Source: Tubulanus polymorphus (lineage: Eukaryota > Nemertea > Palaeonemertea > Tubulaniformes > Tubulanidae). From it: a DNA stretch of 64,000 bases. Shown here in pieces: positions 13,223 through 26,900 of the stretch. Made by a program: the position numbers and the translations under genes. The notes below the pieces were generated by a model. It was given only the letters and a program-made list of their open reading frames with translations. It was not told the DNA's origin and searched no databases. Each line of letters begins with the position of its first letter. Within the stretch, counting starts at the first letter, position 1. The stretch covers positions 24,706,001-24,770,000 of the forward strand of contig NC_134025.1 of NCBI RefSeq assembly GCF_964204645.1, written 5' to 3'.

Positions 13223-16200
13223 TAGATGTGCAAGGATTATTGATGGATGTTGTTTTAAGAATGCATAAGAGTCTAGGATACGAAGATGCCTTTATAACTC
13301 TATTGGGCAGTGAAGGCCTAAACCACAGGTAAAAGTAATACGTCCATGATTTTTGGTTCGAGTCCTTGAAATTATCATCATCCCGAACTTTATCCGAATA
13401 ACCCAGCCATCATCCCTATCGGCAATTCATAACTTCCTAGCTGTGAATTTGCCACTCACATGTTCGATACGTTTTTATTAAGATAAACGATAGCGTATAG
13501 TTTTACAATCAATACGATGTAAAACTATCCCGATATTATCCAGCAAACCGAAGAAAATGGTATTCATCACGGGATAAAATACCAATACGTTGATGAAATG
13601 ACGATAATAAGATAAGTGACATCTTATGAGAGACTGTGATAGAAGATAATTGAAACGCCACTGGTAGATAAATGAACCAGTGCGTCTTCGTCGACAGGCA
13701 CTTTATAACGACTCGGTCAGATAAAAGAGAAAAACAAGTTGTCATTGACATATATTGTTTACTGGTTAGAGGCAAACCAGGCAAAAATGCCAACAAAAGT
13801 GCGCCGAGTCAAATTCGTCCCGTGTGCGGGTGATATTAGTTTTCCAGCGCATTCGTCGTTCGCCGAGTGTCTAATGATTTTCGCCTCAGCGCCAAGTCCG
13901 CTCAGGTGTGCAGCGAACTTTCGCTACTTTCATTCATGCTCAGCAACTGATGATGGCGACTAGAATATTAATTATTTCGGAAAATCGTTGGTTTACTACA
14001 AGCGTATCACTTGCTGTGATATGTGATTACTAGACTAAATAAAAGCATACGTTTCCCTTGACCTAATACCTAATATGAGAAACCGAATACCCTAACCTCT
14101 CGACCAAGCGCCCAGCTGATTCACGACCTAATGCGACAATGTGACAACTCACAACCCGCACTGCCGAACAGGGTGAGTTGTGGGTAGTGTCGAAATCTAG
14201 TGAATACTACTTATTTTCGACACGGCCAAAATGTATTTTAGAATTATTTTACATATCATGCGCATACATTTGCTACAGCTACTTTGTCGTGAGCATTTTT
14301 CCCGAGAACGGTAGAAGTGATATTCAAAATAATAGTAAGATTACGTAGACGTATGAAACGACCATCCATGGCGTTAAAACTGTGCAAAAAAGAAATCTCA
14401 ATCGGTCTTTAACGGGACAGTCGGCTCTCAAACGATCTCATATCGATTTGAAGCCCCAAATGAAGCAATTATTGCAGTGTAAAAAGTTCAATGAATAGAT
14501 AAATTATTTAGGAAATTTACGATAAGATTCAATAGCATTTTTTGTAGCAATTTGTCATATATTTCTCTTCTTGAAGAATGGCTGCGTCTCCCATCATTAA
14601 TGCTGATCTTACAAAAAATAACATACATTTAAAAAAAGTATTTCCCTGCTAGACTTAAACGATGAGGCGGCTATTGTTTCAATAGTTTTTAGTAAATTAA
14701 GAAGATGATGCATCGAACCAACATACTACTTACCATATGGATTTCGCTGTGCGTACGATGTTACATTCGAATATATTGGAAACCAAGATTGAGACTTGAA
14801 TATAGTTTTCAGAAATATGCGTTTATTCGCGCGCGTCAAGTTTACCGTTTAGACTCAATGGATAAATGATACCGCTCCGTAAACAATACAATGAATTTAG
14901 AAGGTTTAGGCTGACAAACTGACAGTAAACAAATGCTAGCGAAAATAGACTTTGGAATTCTTTAGAAGCAGGTGTAACTGTCTAGTTACCAAGAATAATT
15001 TTGACTCAGCCATTGTTAAGAAAAGTCTATAAATAAAAATCTGATTAATTTGTTAAGGAGTTCTACGTTTTTTCTCGGGGTATTTGATATATACGTTCTT
15101 AATACACCTTTTTACATGGAGAGCTTACAAGCAATTCCGAAAAATACCTGTGGCAAATTTGAAACCCATCCGGTTTTTCTATATACCCTTCCGCTTGCTT
15201 CATTTTCTCAGTCATTGTGTCAGGTGCAGCCGCTCATGAAAAAGGTCTCTTATAGACGTGTTGTCTACTGTCAGAACTGTGCTTCACTCGACTAACCACG
15301 CATTTAGATATCGACATGTAAAACCCTTAGGTCGTTTCCGATAGTGGTACTCCAAATATACAAGATGACCTTGAAAGTATACTTTGTTCAGCAGGAATTC
15401 TAACATTGTTTGTGATTTACATGTGCTTATCAATCTGATATATAATTGTACGGAAAAATGATCGGCGTTTTGGGAAAGAATATGATGTAGGCTTATCTGC
15501 GTTCTCGTACTAGATTCAGAATCCTGTACAAGCGTGATTTTCGTTCTGAAAGAAGCACCTTACCTTCATGAATCTGCAAGAAATATCCCTTCCTTAAGTT
15601 TCCATGCACATTACCCTGCACAGAATTTATGTCACAATATATGATAATACATACTCTATGAATTTAGCATGACCTGGATGATAATGCTCTTGAGGTTTTG
15701 GGGTTGGTTAAACAAAACGTGAATAAAAAGGTTCCCGGTGCGATATGAAGCAAACTTTACTCAATTGATCAAAAGTACTTTATGATATCCCCATTCCGTG
15801 AGAAATGGAAAACGACGAGCTTTGCTTGAAGCAAAATAAACGAGAGATGCAGTTGATTTAATGTAAATGACACATGAAACTATAGTGATAACAAATTTTT
15901 GGTAATCGAGAAATATCTTTCGAAAAAGTTTGCCGAACGGAGTTACGTTATACGATTGGTGCGTCAAGAAATCGGAAGATGGCAGAACGGTTTATTCGTC
16001 AACGAAACAAGTGAAAAATACTTGTATTTTCGAAGGGATTATTCGGATGGTCATTCAGTCTGAGCAGGAGGATATTGGTTCAGAAAACAATGTTATAAAT
16101 TCAAAAAGGTTTTCCCATCAAGGTCAAATCAAAATGAAATCTGATATATGAATACCGAATTTCAGTGCATGTATAGTTGAGTGCATCGTCAGTGCAGTCA

Positions 16201-16460
16201 TCATTATTATCAACTCTGACTACTTGATGATCCTCGCAAAATATCCAATCACAGTCATTATCTTTGCGTTAGAAAATTGCGAAATTTGACCGAAAGTTTT
16301 CCATTGATTTTTACGTATTGCCCGCAGTCATTTTCACAAATTATAATGAAAATTCAGAAATCTTTTTTTTATCTTGACGTGAACAGAGGTAATGATAAGC
16401 CTCAACAGGATCCAGTAGCAATTCGCGGTTTCACTGTTCAGACTCTCCAAACCGTGGACC
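13223..16460. other. Non-coding, no gene recognised
   Basis: No coding exon is supported between the inverted-repeat element and the GPCR remnant. The frames at 13739-13963, 15050-15295 and 15930-16151 show no domain. A GGTTCGAGTCC string near 13354 resembles a tRNA B box, but no matching A box or cloverleaf was found. Confidence 0.4.
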
Positions 16461-17305
16461 ATGAATAACAACTCTTTAGCAGCACCAGCTTACTGGTCGG
16501 CAATCGTGCTCACCAGTTTTTCTGACTTACCACCGAACTTGTTGAGAATATCGTTAATTGCTATGCCAGTTATATTTGTACTCGGTGCCATCGGTAACGT
16601 GGCGAGTATTGCCATAATGACTAGTGGTTATTTTAGACATTTGTCATTTGCGAACTACCTGGCTGCCTTAGCTGCTTCGGATTTTGCGCGTTATACGAAT
16701 TTGTTTTTGATTTTGCCATGCATTGCAGTTCATGGATCGTGGTCGTGATAGCGTTTGAACGACTAATGTTGGTTCTATTCCCTTTTACTGCTCGTATCGT
16801 CTGCACACCAAATTTTGCTAGGTTGACCGTAGCTGGAGTCTCAATTGTCAACTTATGTATTTCATCCAATACGTTTTTTCTGGTGCATTATTCGGTTGTT
16901 TTCGGTTGTAAATACGGAAGTGCTGAAAGTCAAAACATAATATTTTTCATATCTGTCACGTACGATTATGTCTGTCCAATTTGTTTGACTGCGCTGTTCA
17001 ACGTGATCATTATCGTTAAGCTGTGTAGAGAACGAGATTTTGGGTCCGGTGGTTCGAAATCGTCGAAAACTCGACAAACAACCATTATGTTAGTGACAGT
17101 TACCTTATCTTTCGCGGTAACTTCAATACCGAATACAGTAGCAACGTATCTAGATGTGTCGACAATTGAAAACGGTGAATTACTTGTTTCACTGACTATT
17201 CTTCTCAGTCTCAATTACAATATGAATTTCTATATATATATTCTTGTTGGAAAAGAAGTCAGAAAATATTTGTCACTTCAATGCAAAGCAATTTGCAGTC
17301 AGTAA
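16461..17305 (+). pseudogene. FMRFamide-receptor-like GPCR, internally deleted
   Basis: Two overlapping frames together cover most of a class-A peptide receptor. Frame one (16461-16748) gives an N-terminus with NNS, TM1 with the GAIGN motif and TM2 with LAASD, then stops. Frame two (open from 16718 to TGA-free end at TAA 17303-17305) gives the end of TM3 with an ERL in place of DRY, TM4, an ECL2 cysteine, TM5, TM6 and a TM7 with the LNYNMNFYIY variant typical of invertebrate FMRFamide-receptor-like proteins. The end of TM2, ECL1 and the first half of TM3 with its conserved cysteine, roughly 30 residues or more, are missing at the junction near 16715, where the frame also shifts. An intron does not repair this, because no donor sits between TM2 and the junction. 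It is probably a pseudogene; an assembly error is the alternative. Confidence 0.75.
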
Positions 17306-17987
17306 TGCTGGTTTTCAAACCCTTATCACATTTTCGGGTTTGTGATTTTCTGAACAGTATTAAACGTTTCTTAGGAAATTATGCAAATATTACAATGAAT
17401 GGATATCTAAAACCATATTCAATTTAGACGTAGAAGATCGCACTAAACTTAAATTTCATTTTTGGGAATCTATCCGTGCACTGTTTTCATCACACAATCT
17501 TCACCTAGAGAATTTCAGGTATTTCTGATGATATCTGTATAATGAAGCATATATAATATCATTTGGTTCTCACTTCTACAACCAAACTAGCTTTATTGGC
17601 AAGTCTGATTCGCATACGAGAACCAACATCAGCAGCAACGCTGCAATTTCATTGATTTCCCCTTATTAAGTTGTATGTGCTCATATATTATGTACTGGTA
17701 ATGACGTCAGATCCAACGTCAGAATGCATCCGCAGTGATACAGGGACACCATAACAGCATCGACAAGAAGCAAGCAACTGATCATTGAAAGCTGACATAT
17801 TTAGTTCACTGAGAATCCCTGCATTGCAAAAAATAAGCAGGGATAGACATCTTTTGTCTCGGGTACGTAAACTCATTTGTAAAGTGACAATTTCTCAACG
17901 TGCGAACGGTAAATTAAAGAAAAGGGCGAAAAATAGCTTGAAACCGATCAACTCGGACACTGAAGAGGATCGAAGATCTCGTCGGCG
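17306..17987. other. Putative PCSK2 5' flank / 5' UTR
   Basis: This 680-base gap separates the GPCR remnant from the PCSK2 start codon. It contains a frame at 17785-17994 rich in Lys/Arg that overlaps the PCSK2 ATG in a different frame and has no recognisable domain. The promoter and transcription start probably lie here or further upstream, but no clear TATA box or initiator could be singled out. Confidence 0.4.
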
Positions 17988-20900
17988 ATGGTAAACCGTA
18001 TATCATGGTGCCTACATAGCTTGCTGTGTATAGGGACGATTTTTCTATCTACAAGTCCGGACAATGTAGAAAGCGCAAAAGATGTGATGACCAACACCTG
18101 GCATGTCCACCTAAACGAGGATGGAGGCTCAGAACAAGCCAAACTGGTCGCCAAAAGGACAGGATTTACGTACATATCTCCGGTAAGTATCAGTGGGTTT
18201 CTAACGCACTATTGAAAATAGTTCGACAAAATCGAAAATGTATCTCGCAAAAATTATAGTAATATAACAATTTTTTATCTCATTTTGATGTCAAACCAAT
18301 ATAAAAACCATCGATGGGTGGTTTGTAAAGCATTTTATACGGTAAATGAAGATTATCTATTTGAGAATAATTCACAGAAAATTATGGTGTAGTAGAAATT
18401 TGACAAATGATTTCTTTCGTGTTGTATCGTGTTACTACTTCCACGTGCTCGTAAACGGCAAATTCTTTTCATACGAAAGCAGATTGTTTCATTCTCGACG
18501 CTTGAGCTGAGACTTCAAATCTCTCTCGTTTCTGTATGGATCAAAATACGTATATTGTATACCATATAATGCGATGGGGCTGTAGAGGTTTAACTGTCAA
18601 TAGTCGTATATTAATAATTCAACGAATCAATTTTCGCTTGCTGGCGGTCATTTTGTCCATTAGTTAACGCAATAGGCTGATCCAGCACATGTTATCAACA
18701 CCCACTGATGGAGAATATCGTGGTTTATAATTCACACATTTAGTCTTTTGTTCGTCGAATTATTTGACGCCAATTCTCACCAAGGTATAACTGCTCTTAA
18801 AACGCCTCAGACGAATATTATTCCCGATGACTAAGACGAATTAAAAGAAATAAGAAAACGAATTTCCTCACCACATCTTTACTTATTAAAGTGTAGGTTT
18901 CATTTAATAAGAATATGTAAATATCAACGTTATCTAAGACAAATTAATAGCATAGATACATAAGATAACTCTCAGTTCCACGGAAAAGGATGGTACATGA
19001 AAAAACTAAGATAATTTTTACCTAAATGGCTATTGGTCAACAACTGAAACGTTGTGGGTATATAAACGGATATGTCATTTAGATAAAAGTTTTAATTCAC
19101 GAATAATACGAAAAATTCCAAAATATTGCTAGTATTATTTTCTAGGGTAAAAGGGTGAGTGTATGTTTTTCAAAATCGCTCACTGCGCTCCGTAGCCAAT
19201 TTTTAGAACTACTTTTGTGGGTGTGAAACGTCTAGAATTAGACTTTTCACTTAAAGAAGCTTTATGGGCATGCGAATTTCCTGGCAAAGTGGAATTGGCG
19301 TTCCATAAAGGTTTATAAATGTATTCTCCGCCAGTAGGCAAAATGTGACTACCCATCCGTATAAAACTATTTTATGGCCGCCGTGAACGGAAATTGGGGA
19401 TGATTGCACGCACCGAATCGCTTCTCTCACCACGTCGCCATGTCGACATGTCACTAAATCCCCTGAGTAAGAATTTCTTCGTACACACCGGAGATGAAGA
19501 AATCGCTCTTCTAGCAATATCTCCATCACCGAAAACTGAAACTACAGTCAATACTATTTTTCCTTTACGAACCATTTACCGAATGAAATACCAAAAATGT
19601 TCGCCATCGCTTTTTTGCTGTTGGGATATCTGAGCCCACGACCTCCTCCCTAAACTCAGTCAAATTGAGGACACTAATAAGAATCGTCAGAATTTATCGA
19701 TTCAAATATTTATTGTCATGAGATTGCTGTTTGCTTTGCCGGTATTGGTATTATTGCTCATTTCTAGGTTTAGCTTTACATGAAGTAAGATTATCAATGG
19801 AACATCCGGCGCCCACGTCACGATTGCTTCCCGTCGTGGTACTGGTGTTTATGCAAAAGACAGGACCTATATGCTTAATTCATGATACGTTTGAGTGTGA
19901 GACAATACATACAGTATAGATAGGATGCCATGGAAACGAGCTGATCTAATTAGCTTCGCATTAATTCAAGCATTGGCCCTGAATTAGTTATGGCTGACGT
20001 TCAAGACTTAAGCCTAAAAGCGTAGAAGTTCACAAGAATTTCATATATTTCTTTGCATATTCAGTTGCAAAGACAACAGAAAATCATCAATAGATCATAG
20101 AGATTTTCAGTGGAATGTAATTCGTTCGATCAACGAATAGTCACCATATTCATATGATATGATAATATTAATCATTCGACTGCTGCTTGGTGAAAGTTTC
20201 TCCGCTCTTTTCCTGAACGTAGATGATAGATTGAAGCTGATAGATTCAAGTGTATTCCCAATGATTATTATGTGCACTAAAAAGAAATTGATGAAGTCTA
20301 AATCGATATATACATATGGAAGTATGTACTTGAGCACCTTGATTAAATACCATCAATTCAATTATTTTCTGCGTCATTGTGATAAAAATTGTGAATCCTT
20401 GTGTCTTTCCTAGCATTATTTTAAGATGATAGAATAGTTTGATGATTTGTTTTCTTCAACATAGCTGGCCTCTTATATAAATGAAGTCTATAAATTCCTC
20501 CTTATTCAAGAAAGAGCAATGGTAGAATTATGTTTGAGTTAATTTCTAAAAAAAGTCGAATATTTTTATTGGGTGGCATATCCTCCAAGAGTCAAGAGGT
20601 CATACATCTACCTAACGAATTCGAAAGAAAACGCAGCAAATTTCCATCATCGCGCTCTGTCGACTACATCCGTAATCATGATAACGGCATTCCGATGGCA
20701 AATGTTTCCTGTGTGATTTTCCATTGGTGAAAGATGATGGTTTTATCCTACTTTGAAGCAGCAACTCAGCTTTGACACGAAAGGCTTATTGGCAACGCAT
20801 ACGACCATGACTGAGTGTTTGACATAAGCAGTATTATACGACGACTTACACGATGAAACCCCGATTGTTCGATGAAAACACGATCTCGTCTGAAAGAAAA

Positions 20901-23900
20901 CTCGTCGAAATCTTGACATTTCAGACAATGTCACAACTCATTCGCACGTTAATTTCAACGTTTGACTTCTGTGGAGATTCTATGATTGATTAATTATTCT
21001 AGGCTGTGATGAAAGGGAATGTTTCGATCTTGGGTGTATACTTAAGAAACGATTATATCATTTTTTATATTTGCTAATCGCGTGCAGAATAACGATTGAT
21101 TAGGAACGCCGTAGCATTTTTATCGGAGAAAGAAATAGTGGTTTCCCCTGTCCAAGTATGGGGGCAATTTGTACCGAATGACGAATATTCGTGAACACAA
21201 GCGGTTGACAAAACGGTTTAATAGGAAAATACGCGTATAAAGAGAAAATGGCTAAATAAAGGATGAGAGAATTTCATCATCAGCGACAGCATCCAATCCC
21301 GTCGCTCCGTTCGGCCGTCTGATACGAGCGTTGCTATGGTAACTACTGGTACCTGTTCAAATTGTGCTGTACAGATGGGATTCGTGGGTCGATGGCGATA
21401 AATAAAGCTGAAATCACGTTCGTAGAAACCGATGATTAGTGATAGAATGTTAATTAATTTCGGTTTACACAACGTACATTTCAAAATAGCTATTCCAAAT
21501 GATCAACAGAAAAATGACTCGTAAGTTTATTGACGCCTATAAGAAAGCATGCATATTATCGACAATGAATATACAATATATATGATTCACAATACAATTA
21601 TTTACAATACCATATACAATACAATATCAAGAATCAACAAAGTTATTTTGAATTTGAATATATCGACGATTGAATTGAATTGTTCGGCAACCAGTCTAGC
21701 CTCAATGTCTTTGCTTTTTGCTTTGGAAAAACGCGCTCCGATATTTGAAAACATGAAATTGTATTGAAATTGAAAATGAGAGTCGTGAAATTAATCAAAT
21801 TACAAAATTAACGCCAAAATTCACAATCGTTATGCCAATTTCGATGACGGAGTGGCGCATCGACTAACACAGTGCCCATAAGGCATCACGTAGTTATAAT
21901 GCATATAAACATTATTGTGAGGGTTTTTATTTCACTGCGTCAAATAAAGATTATAATAAAAAAGACCCTGCCATTCAGTGACACTGTAGATTTGGGCCAC
22001 ACTGAAATTTTTTATCGGCCGTAACGTTAAATGTGATTAGAAGAAACAACTTTGGTTCGATGAAATTTTCAAAATTGCATCCAAATACGTCGGAGATCTT
22101 ACAATACTTCTATTCAATTCGCGTACTCAGTGTTCGTTAAAGTCTGTAAATGCTCAGTACCGCTATCATATCATATCTTTACTAAGTTATCTACCTCCAG
22201 CAAATCTAATTACAAGTCGTAATGCAGATTCTACTGAAGGAGGGGTATCAAGCCGATACGTACACATATTATTTTCTACCATCAACATCAATTTATGCAC
22301 CACTGCAGTTCTGTCGCCTCGTTTCTGACATTTCCCTCGAGAGAGGATGAGGTTATAAATATAGCGTGCCGTTCATGCGATCAAAAAAATCTTTTCTTCT
22401 TCGTCGGTGGTGGATAATTTAGTTATGTATCAACGTGAGAATGGCCGGGGGAAGGTGGACCTGTCTGAACGGCGGGATGCATAATTTACGACTTTTCGTC
22501 TGAAACTGAACAAAAATGATAAGAAATGAACCTTTCTTCGACTTAACGATGGGCGTGTCTGTGTAGTTATCCACAGCCGGGTCGAATTCGGATTCGTATG
22601 GCACAAAATAGTCTTAGTTGATATGATTGGGAAATTTTTCGTCGTGCAGCCGCAAATTGACGGTTGCAGATACTTTGCCGACAGCATCGCGCGAATCGGT
22701 TTGTACTGCGCTGCTGTCGACGCGTTTTGTCGTTAAATACGACATGATAGCGCTGCTAAAGACTGGGTGAAAATCTATACCCTTTGGTGGAAAGATTTTA
22801 TCGCGTTGTGCTATCAGCGTTTAGTTTAAAATGATCCGAAGTGAACAGGGCTTTTATTGTCTTTCTCAGAAATGATGGGATAAAAATGACGCACGAAAAT
22901 ATCGCTCAACTTTTTAGATTAATCAAGGGAAATAACGCATGTCTGCAAAGATAAAAATCCACCCTTCCCTATGTATAATATTATTTAATTTTAGTCAAAT
23001 AAAGTGGCTAAAGCAATACATTTGTATTTGGTAATTTTCTTTTAGGTGCTTGGATCAAAAAAAGAGTTCTATTTTGTACATAAAGCAGTTCCGCATAACC
23101 GAATGAAGAGAAGTGTTCCTCACACCCGCAAACTACGAGCAGATCCATTGGTAAGTCCTTGGATGGCGGAGGCTACACTCGGGGCGGATTCCCCGAATTC
23201 CCATATGCGGGGGTTTTCGTATGTCTTGGGAGTGCGTGTTTGTTTTAGAAACACGTCTGCCTGTCATACTAAGCCGCATCGATCATTTGAATAGCGTCCG
23301 CTGAAACAAGTTTATTAGAATCAAATTCATATGGAACATCCAACAGCAAAGTATAAATCATAGCGGATTAACTAAGCGCATAAATAAAGATCTCATTTGC
23401 AATTTACAAAATTATGACTGTAATGTTTTAAAGCTGATGGTATACACATGTTTATCTATTCATTTCGTAGCTGGAGATAATCATTAAGACTATAGCATGT
23501 ACTTGAACTTGTTTCCCTAGCATTTCAGAATATTTATTAGTCTCGGGGTGGATCCAAGTTCAAGAACGAATATGGATACTAAAAGGGTATTACTGATTGC
23601 AATGATCTTTATTCTGGTTATATCACATTTTTTACGAATCTAGGTTAGATTAGCAGTCCAGCAGGCTGGCTTTCGACGTACTAAACGAGGTTACAAGCCT
23701 ATTCAACGGGGCGTGCCTTTGAACGGAAATTTCGACGACGGGCACATCAATAACAGACACGATAAATCAGCCCCAAACGATCCACTTTACGGAAAAGAAT
23801 GGTACCTGGTAAGGATCTTTTTTCGTTACAAATAAAGTTACAGAGCTTCATAACGTATCGTTATGCTTTGGAGAAAAATTCTATAATGTCAGATGCCGCT

Positions 23901-26900
23901 ACACAGACACCTGAAGGTCAGGGGATGGGAAATATTTGTTTAGACGAGGAGACAACGACGTACAACGTGGGCTTAGACACAACGGTGTCATTTCGTGAAA
24001 TTATATATCGCTAATTTTGTATTCTTAGAAAAATGTCGGCCAAGCGGGGGGAATAAAGAAATTGGATCTGAACGTAGAGGCTGCTTGGGCGTTGAATATC
24101 ACAGGCAAGGGCGTCACTACTGCAATTATGGACGACGGTAAGTCATGCGGTTTCGTTACTAATAACACCACATTATCATCAAAGCCCCTTGACATAAACG
24201 GCTCTCCATCATCATTCACGGCCACTAGCGCAAATCCATGACATATATCCGACGAACCGCAGATTTCTATAAGATCCCTTCAAAAAAGTCATTTCAATCG
24301 GGAAAAACTGCCAGAAGTAGTTTTTACTGAAGTAGATTTTTTCTTCTTTTCTGCATACGTAACTATCGGGAAACGCAAAAAAAGAATATAGAAATATGGG
24401 TCTGATATCGAAAAAAGTGAATTATAATATCAATTCCTTTTGAATGATTGAAAGATTAGAATATAAAAAATATTTCGAGATTTAGTTCGAATTGAAGAGC
24501 TTCAATGAAATGTCCGGGTCGTCGATTTTTGCTAGTTTACTTTCGTTGCGATACAGACGTTTTAAGTGTTCGGCATAAAATGAACATTCAGATTCGGTAC
24601 CACCGTCACCAATGATTTGTGAACCCACGCACATTTTACTATCGGTAGATAATGACTACTTTGCTTACATGATTGTCAACTGTACACTAGATATGACGTA
24701 AATGATGTTGCTAGTTTTATACGCCGATTGACTTGAATATAAAAACGAAGAAGTCGGCCATTCGCACACTGTTGTGCCCAAGTCTTGGAGAAAAATAGTA
24801 TGATAAATAACGCAAAATTGAAGATATAAAATCATTGAAATTTAGCCCGGGATCAATGTCTCGGTCAAGAAACACTTATGATTGTAATGATAATAATGGC
24901 TGAGGGAATTTACTGATTTTTGTGATTCAAGCCTTTTTATGGTGGGCGATTGGGGGATGATTGCACTGACGGGTTCTATTGATGATATACAGAATTCTAT
25001 TGAAATAAGTCTATAATCGGTGATGGTACTTCATTGTTGATAAACTGGTGCGCATATCTAAGTATTTCTAACTATTGCTTGTAACCATAACATCCCTTTT
25101 TCAACATTTCACGATGATTTTCATTTTCTTAAAGGTGTCGATTACATGCATCCGGATATATGGGATAATTACGTAAGTGATATCAGTTTTCTTAAATCAA
25201 TGTTTATAACCTTATTGCCATTTCCATTATGGTTTCATTTCAAATTTGATATGTCCGACTATTCATCGGAGATTCATTTAAAAGTAATGCACCCGTGCTC
25301 CAAGCCCACGAACGTTAGCAAAAATAAATTACCGCAACATGATAATGGTGGCTCGGATATGTTTTTGATACTCAATTATGTTTCGCTTAGCTGCAACGAT
25401 GCGGTTTTAAAGGTTAATCCCTGGGGGATTACTCAGCTTGGTGGTGCAAATCCTCGTTTGAGATTTCATGTTTCGTTCGTAACCCTAGACCGTGTACACA
25501 TCGGCTACATTGTGGCAATTTCATCATGATTAATTCAAAAATTACTCCCGCACTGTTACTGGAATATATCAAGCCTAACTACGCAAGCCGCATTCATAGA
25601 ACGCTTTGCTCAGTCTGTTGAATGATATTTCGTTCAATAATTGCCAACGGCTCAAGAATACCAATTAATTGCATAGAATACGCACATTCGGTATTGTCAA
25701 TAGTACAAATTCGGAATTTTCCTGCCATATTCTTTCGTTAGCAGTCTTGGAACAGAAGAACCGTTATCTCTAACGTTATGTAACGTTCATTCACGCCAAT
25801 TATTCATAAACAGATAGAAAAGATAAGAAAATGTTTATTTTCTTTTTTACTGACTTAAATTGGAAACAGGCCAAATTGCATTAGAAAGAAACCAAAAATA
25901 CATGCTCGGCTCACCTTGACTATTAATGATGGTCCTGTATTTGGACTCGCTGAGAAAAAAGTGATTGATATTAGCGCCGTGTTTGTCCAATCGATTACTA
26001 CAAAGAGACTCATGTTTGGTCGAAAACTGTAGGCGTGGAAATATTTGTTCTTTGTTGTACGAGATGATTAAATCGGGCGATACGGTTTTGTTCGCTTTCA
26101 GAATGCGGAAGCCAGTTACGATTTCAGCAGCAACGACCCGTACCCCTACCCGAGATATACGGACGACTGGTTTAACAGGTAAAATTTGAAATTTATCCCG
26201 CACATTTTCGCTTATCATTCTTCGTCATATTTCATTTCATAGCATAATGAAATATGCATGCAGTCCATTATTACATCAAGATCTTTGCAAATAGTGTTCA
26301 TGACTAAATTTACGAATGAATATGGAATTGTTTTATCATTCGCCTACCGTTTGATGAGGTTTCTATGGACACGAGGATTCATTTTGAGGCAATGTATAAG
26401 GCATCTGCGATAGCCCACGCTTTTTCCTACGAACTCCCTTCCTTATAAGACATTCCCAGAATTTGAGACCATCAAATTACGCATTGTTCAAAAATACTGT
26501 ATAGTATCTTAACTAAAATCTAAAATTCATTAGTTTATTAATTCCTTGCTGCGGAACACAAAAATAGCAATTATTTATATATTCGAACATTTGAAAAGTA
26601 ATTGTTGACCGCAGTAATGATAGACAAAAACTTATCCCGGGTTAACAGCTATCAAAACCAGAGTAATAAAATATTATGTAATATCATTAAACCAAATGGA
26701 ATAGTTTTCGTAGGTTAGGGCAAGACCGCTTTAAACGGCAAAGCAATCAATCACGTGGCTATAAGTTTGATTAGGCTTGGACACGAATGTTACGCGTTTG
26801 CGTGTTAGATTCGGTCTTGTTTGTCTTCTGGATAATTCACCACACCTAATCACGAGAAACCTAATATATTTCATGTATTTACAGCCATGGAACGAGATGC

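Noticed and set aside
13340-13375. tRNA-like B box (GGTTCGAGTCC)
   Set aside because: No A box at the expected distance and no cloverleaf could be drawn.
16705-16728. Splice acceptor that might rescue the GPCR
   Set aside because: A pyrimidine-rich run ending in GCAG exists, but no donor in the right place would join TM2 to TM3 and supply the missing residues.
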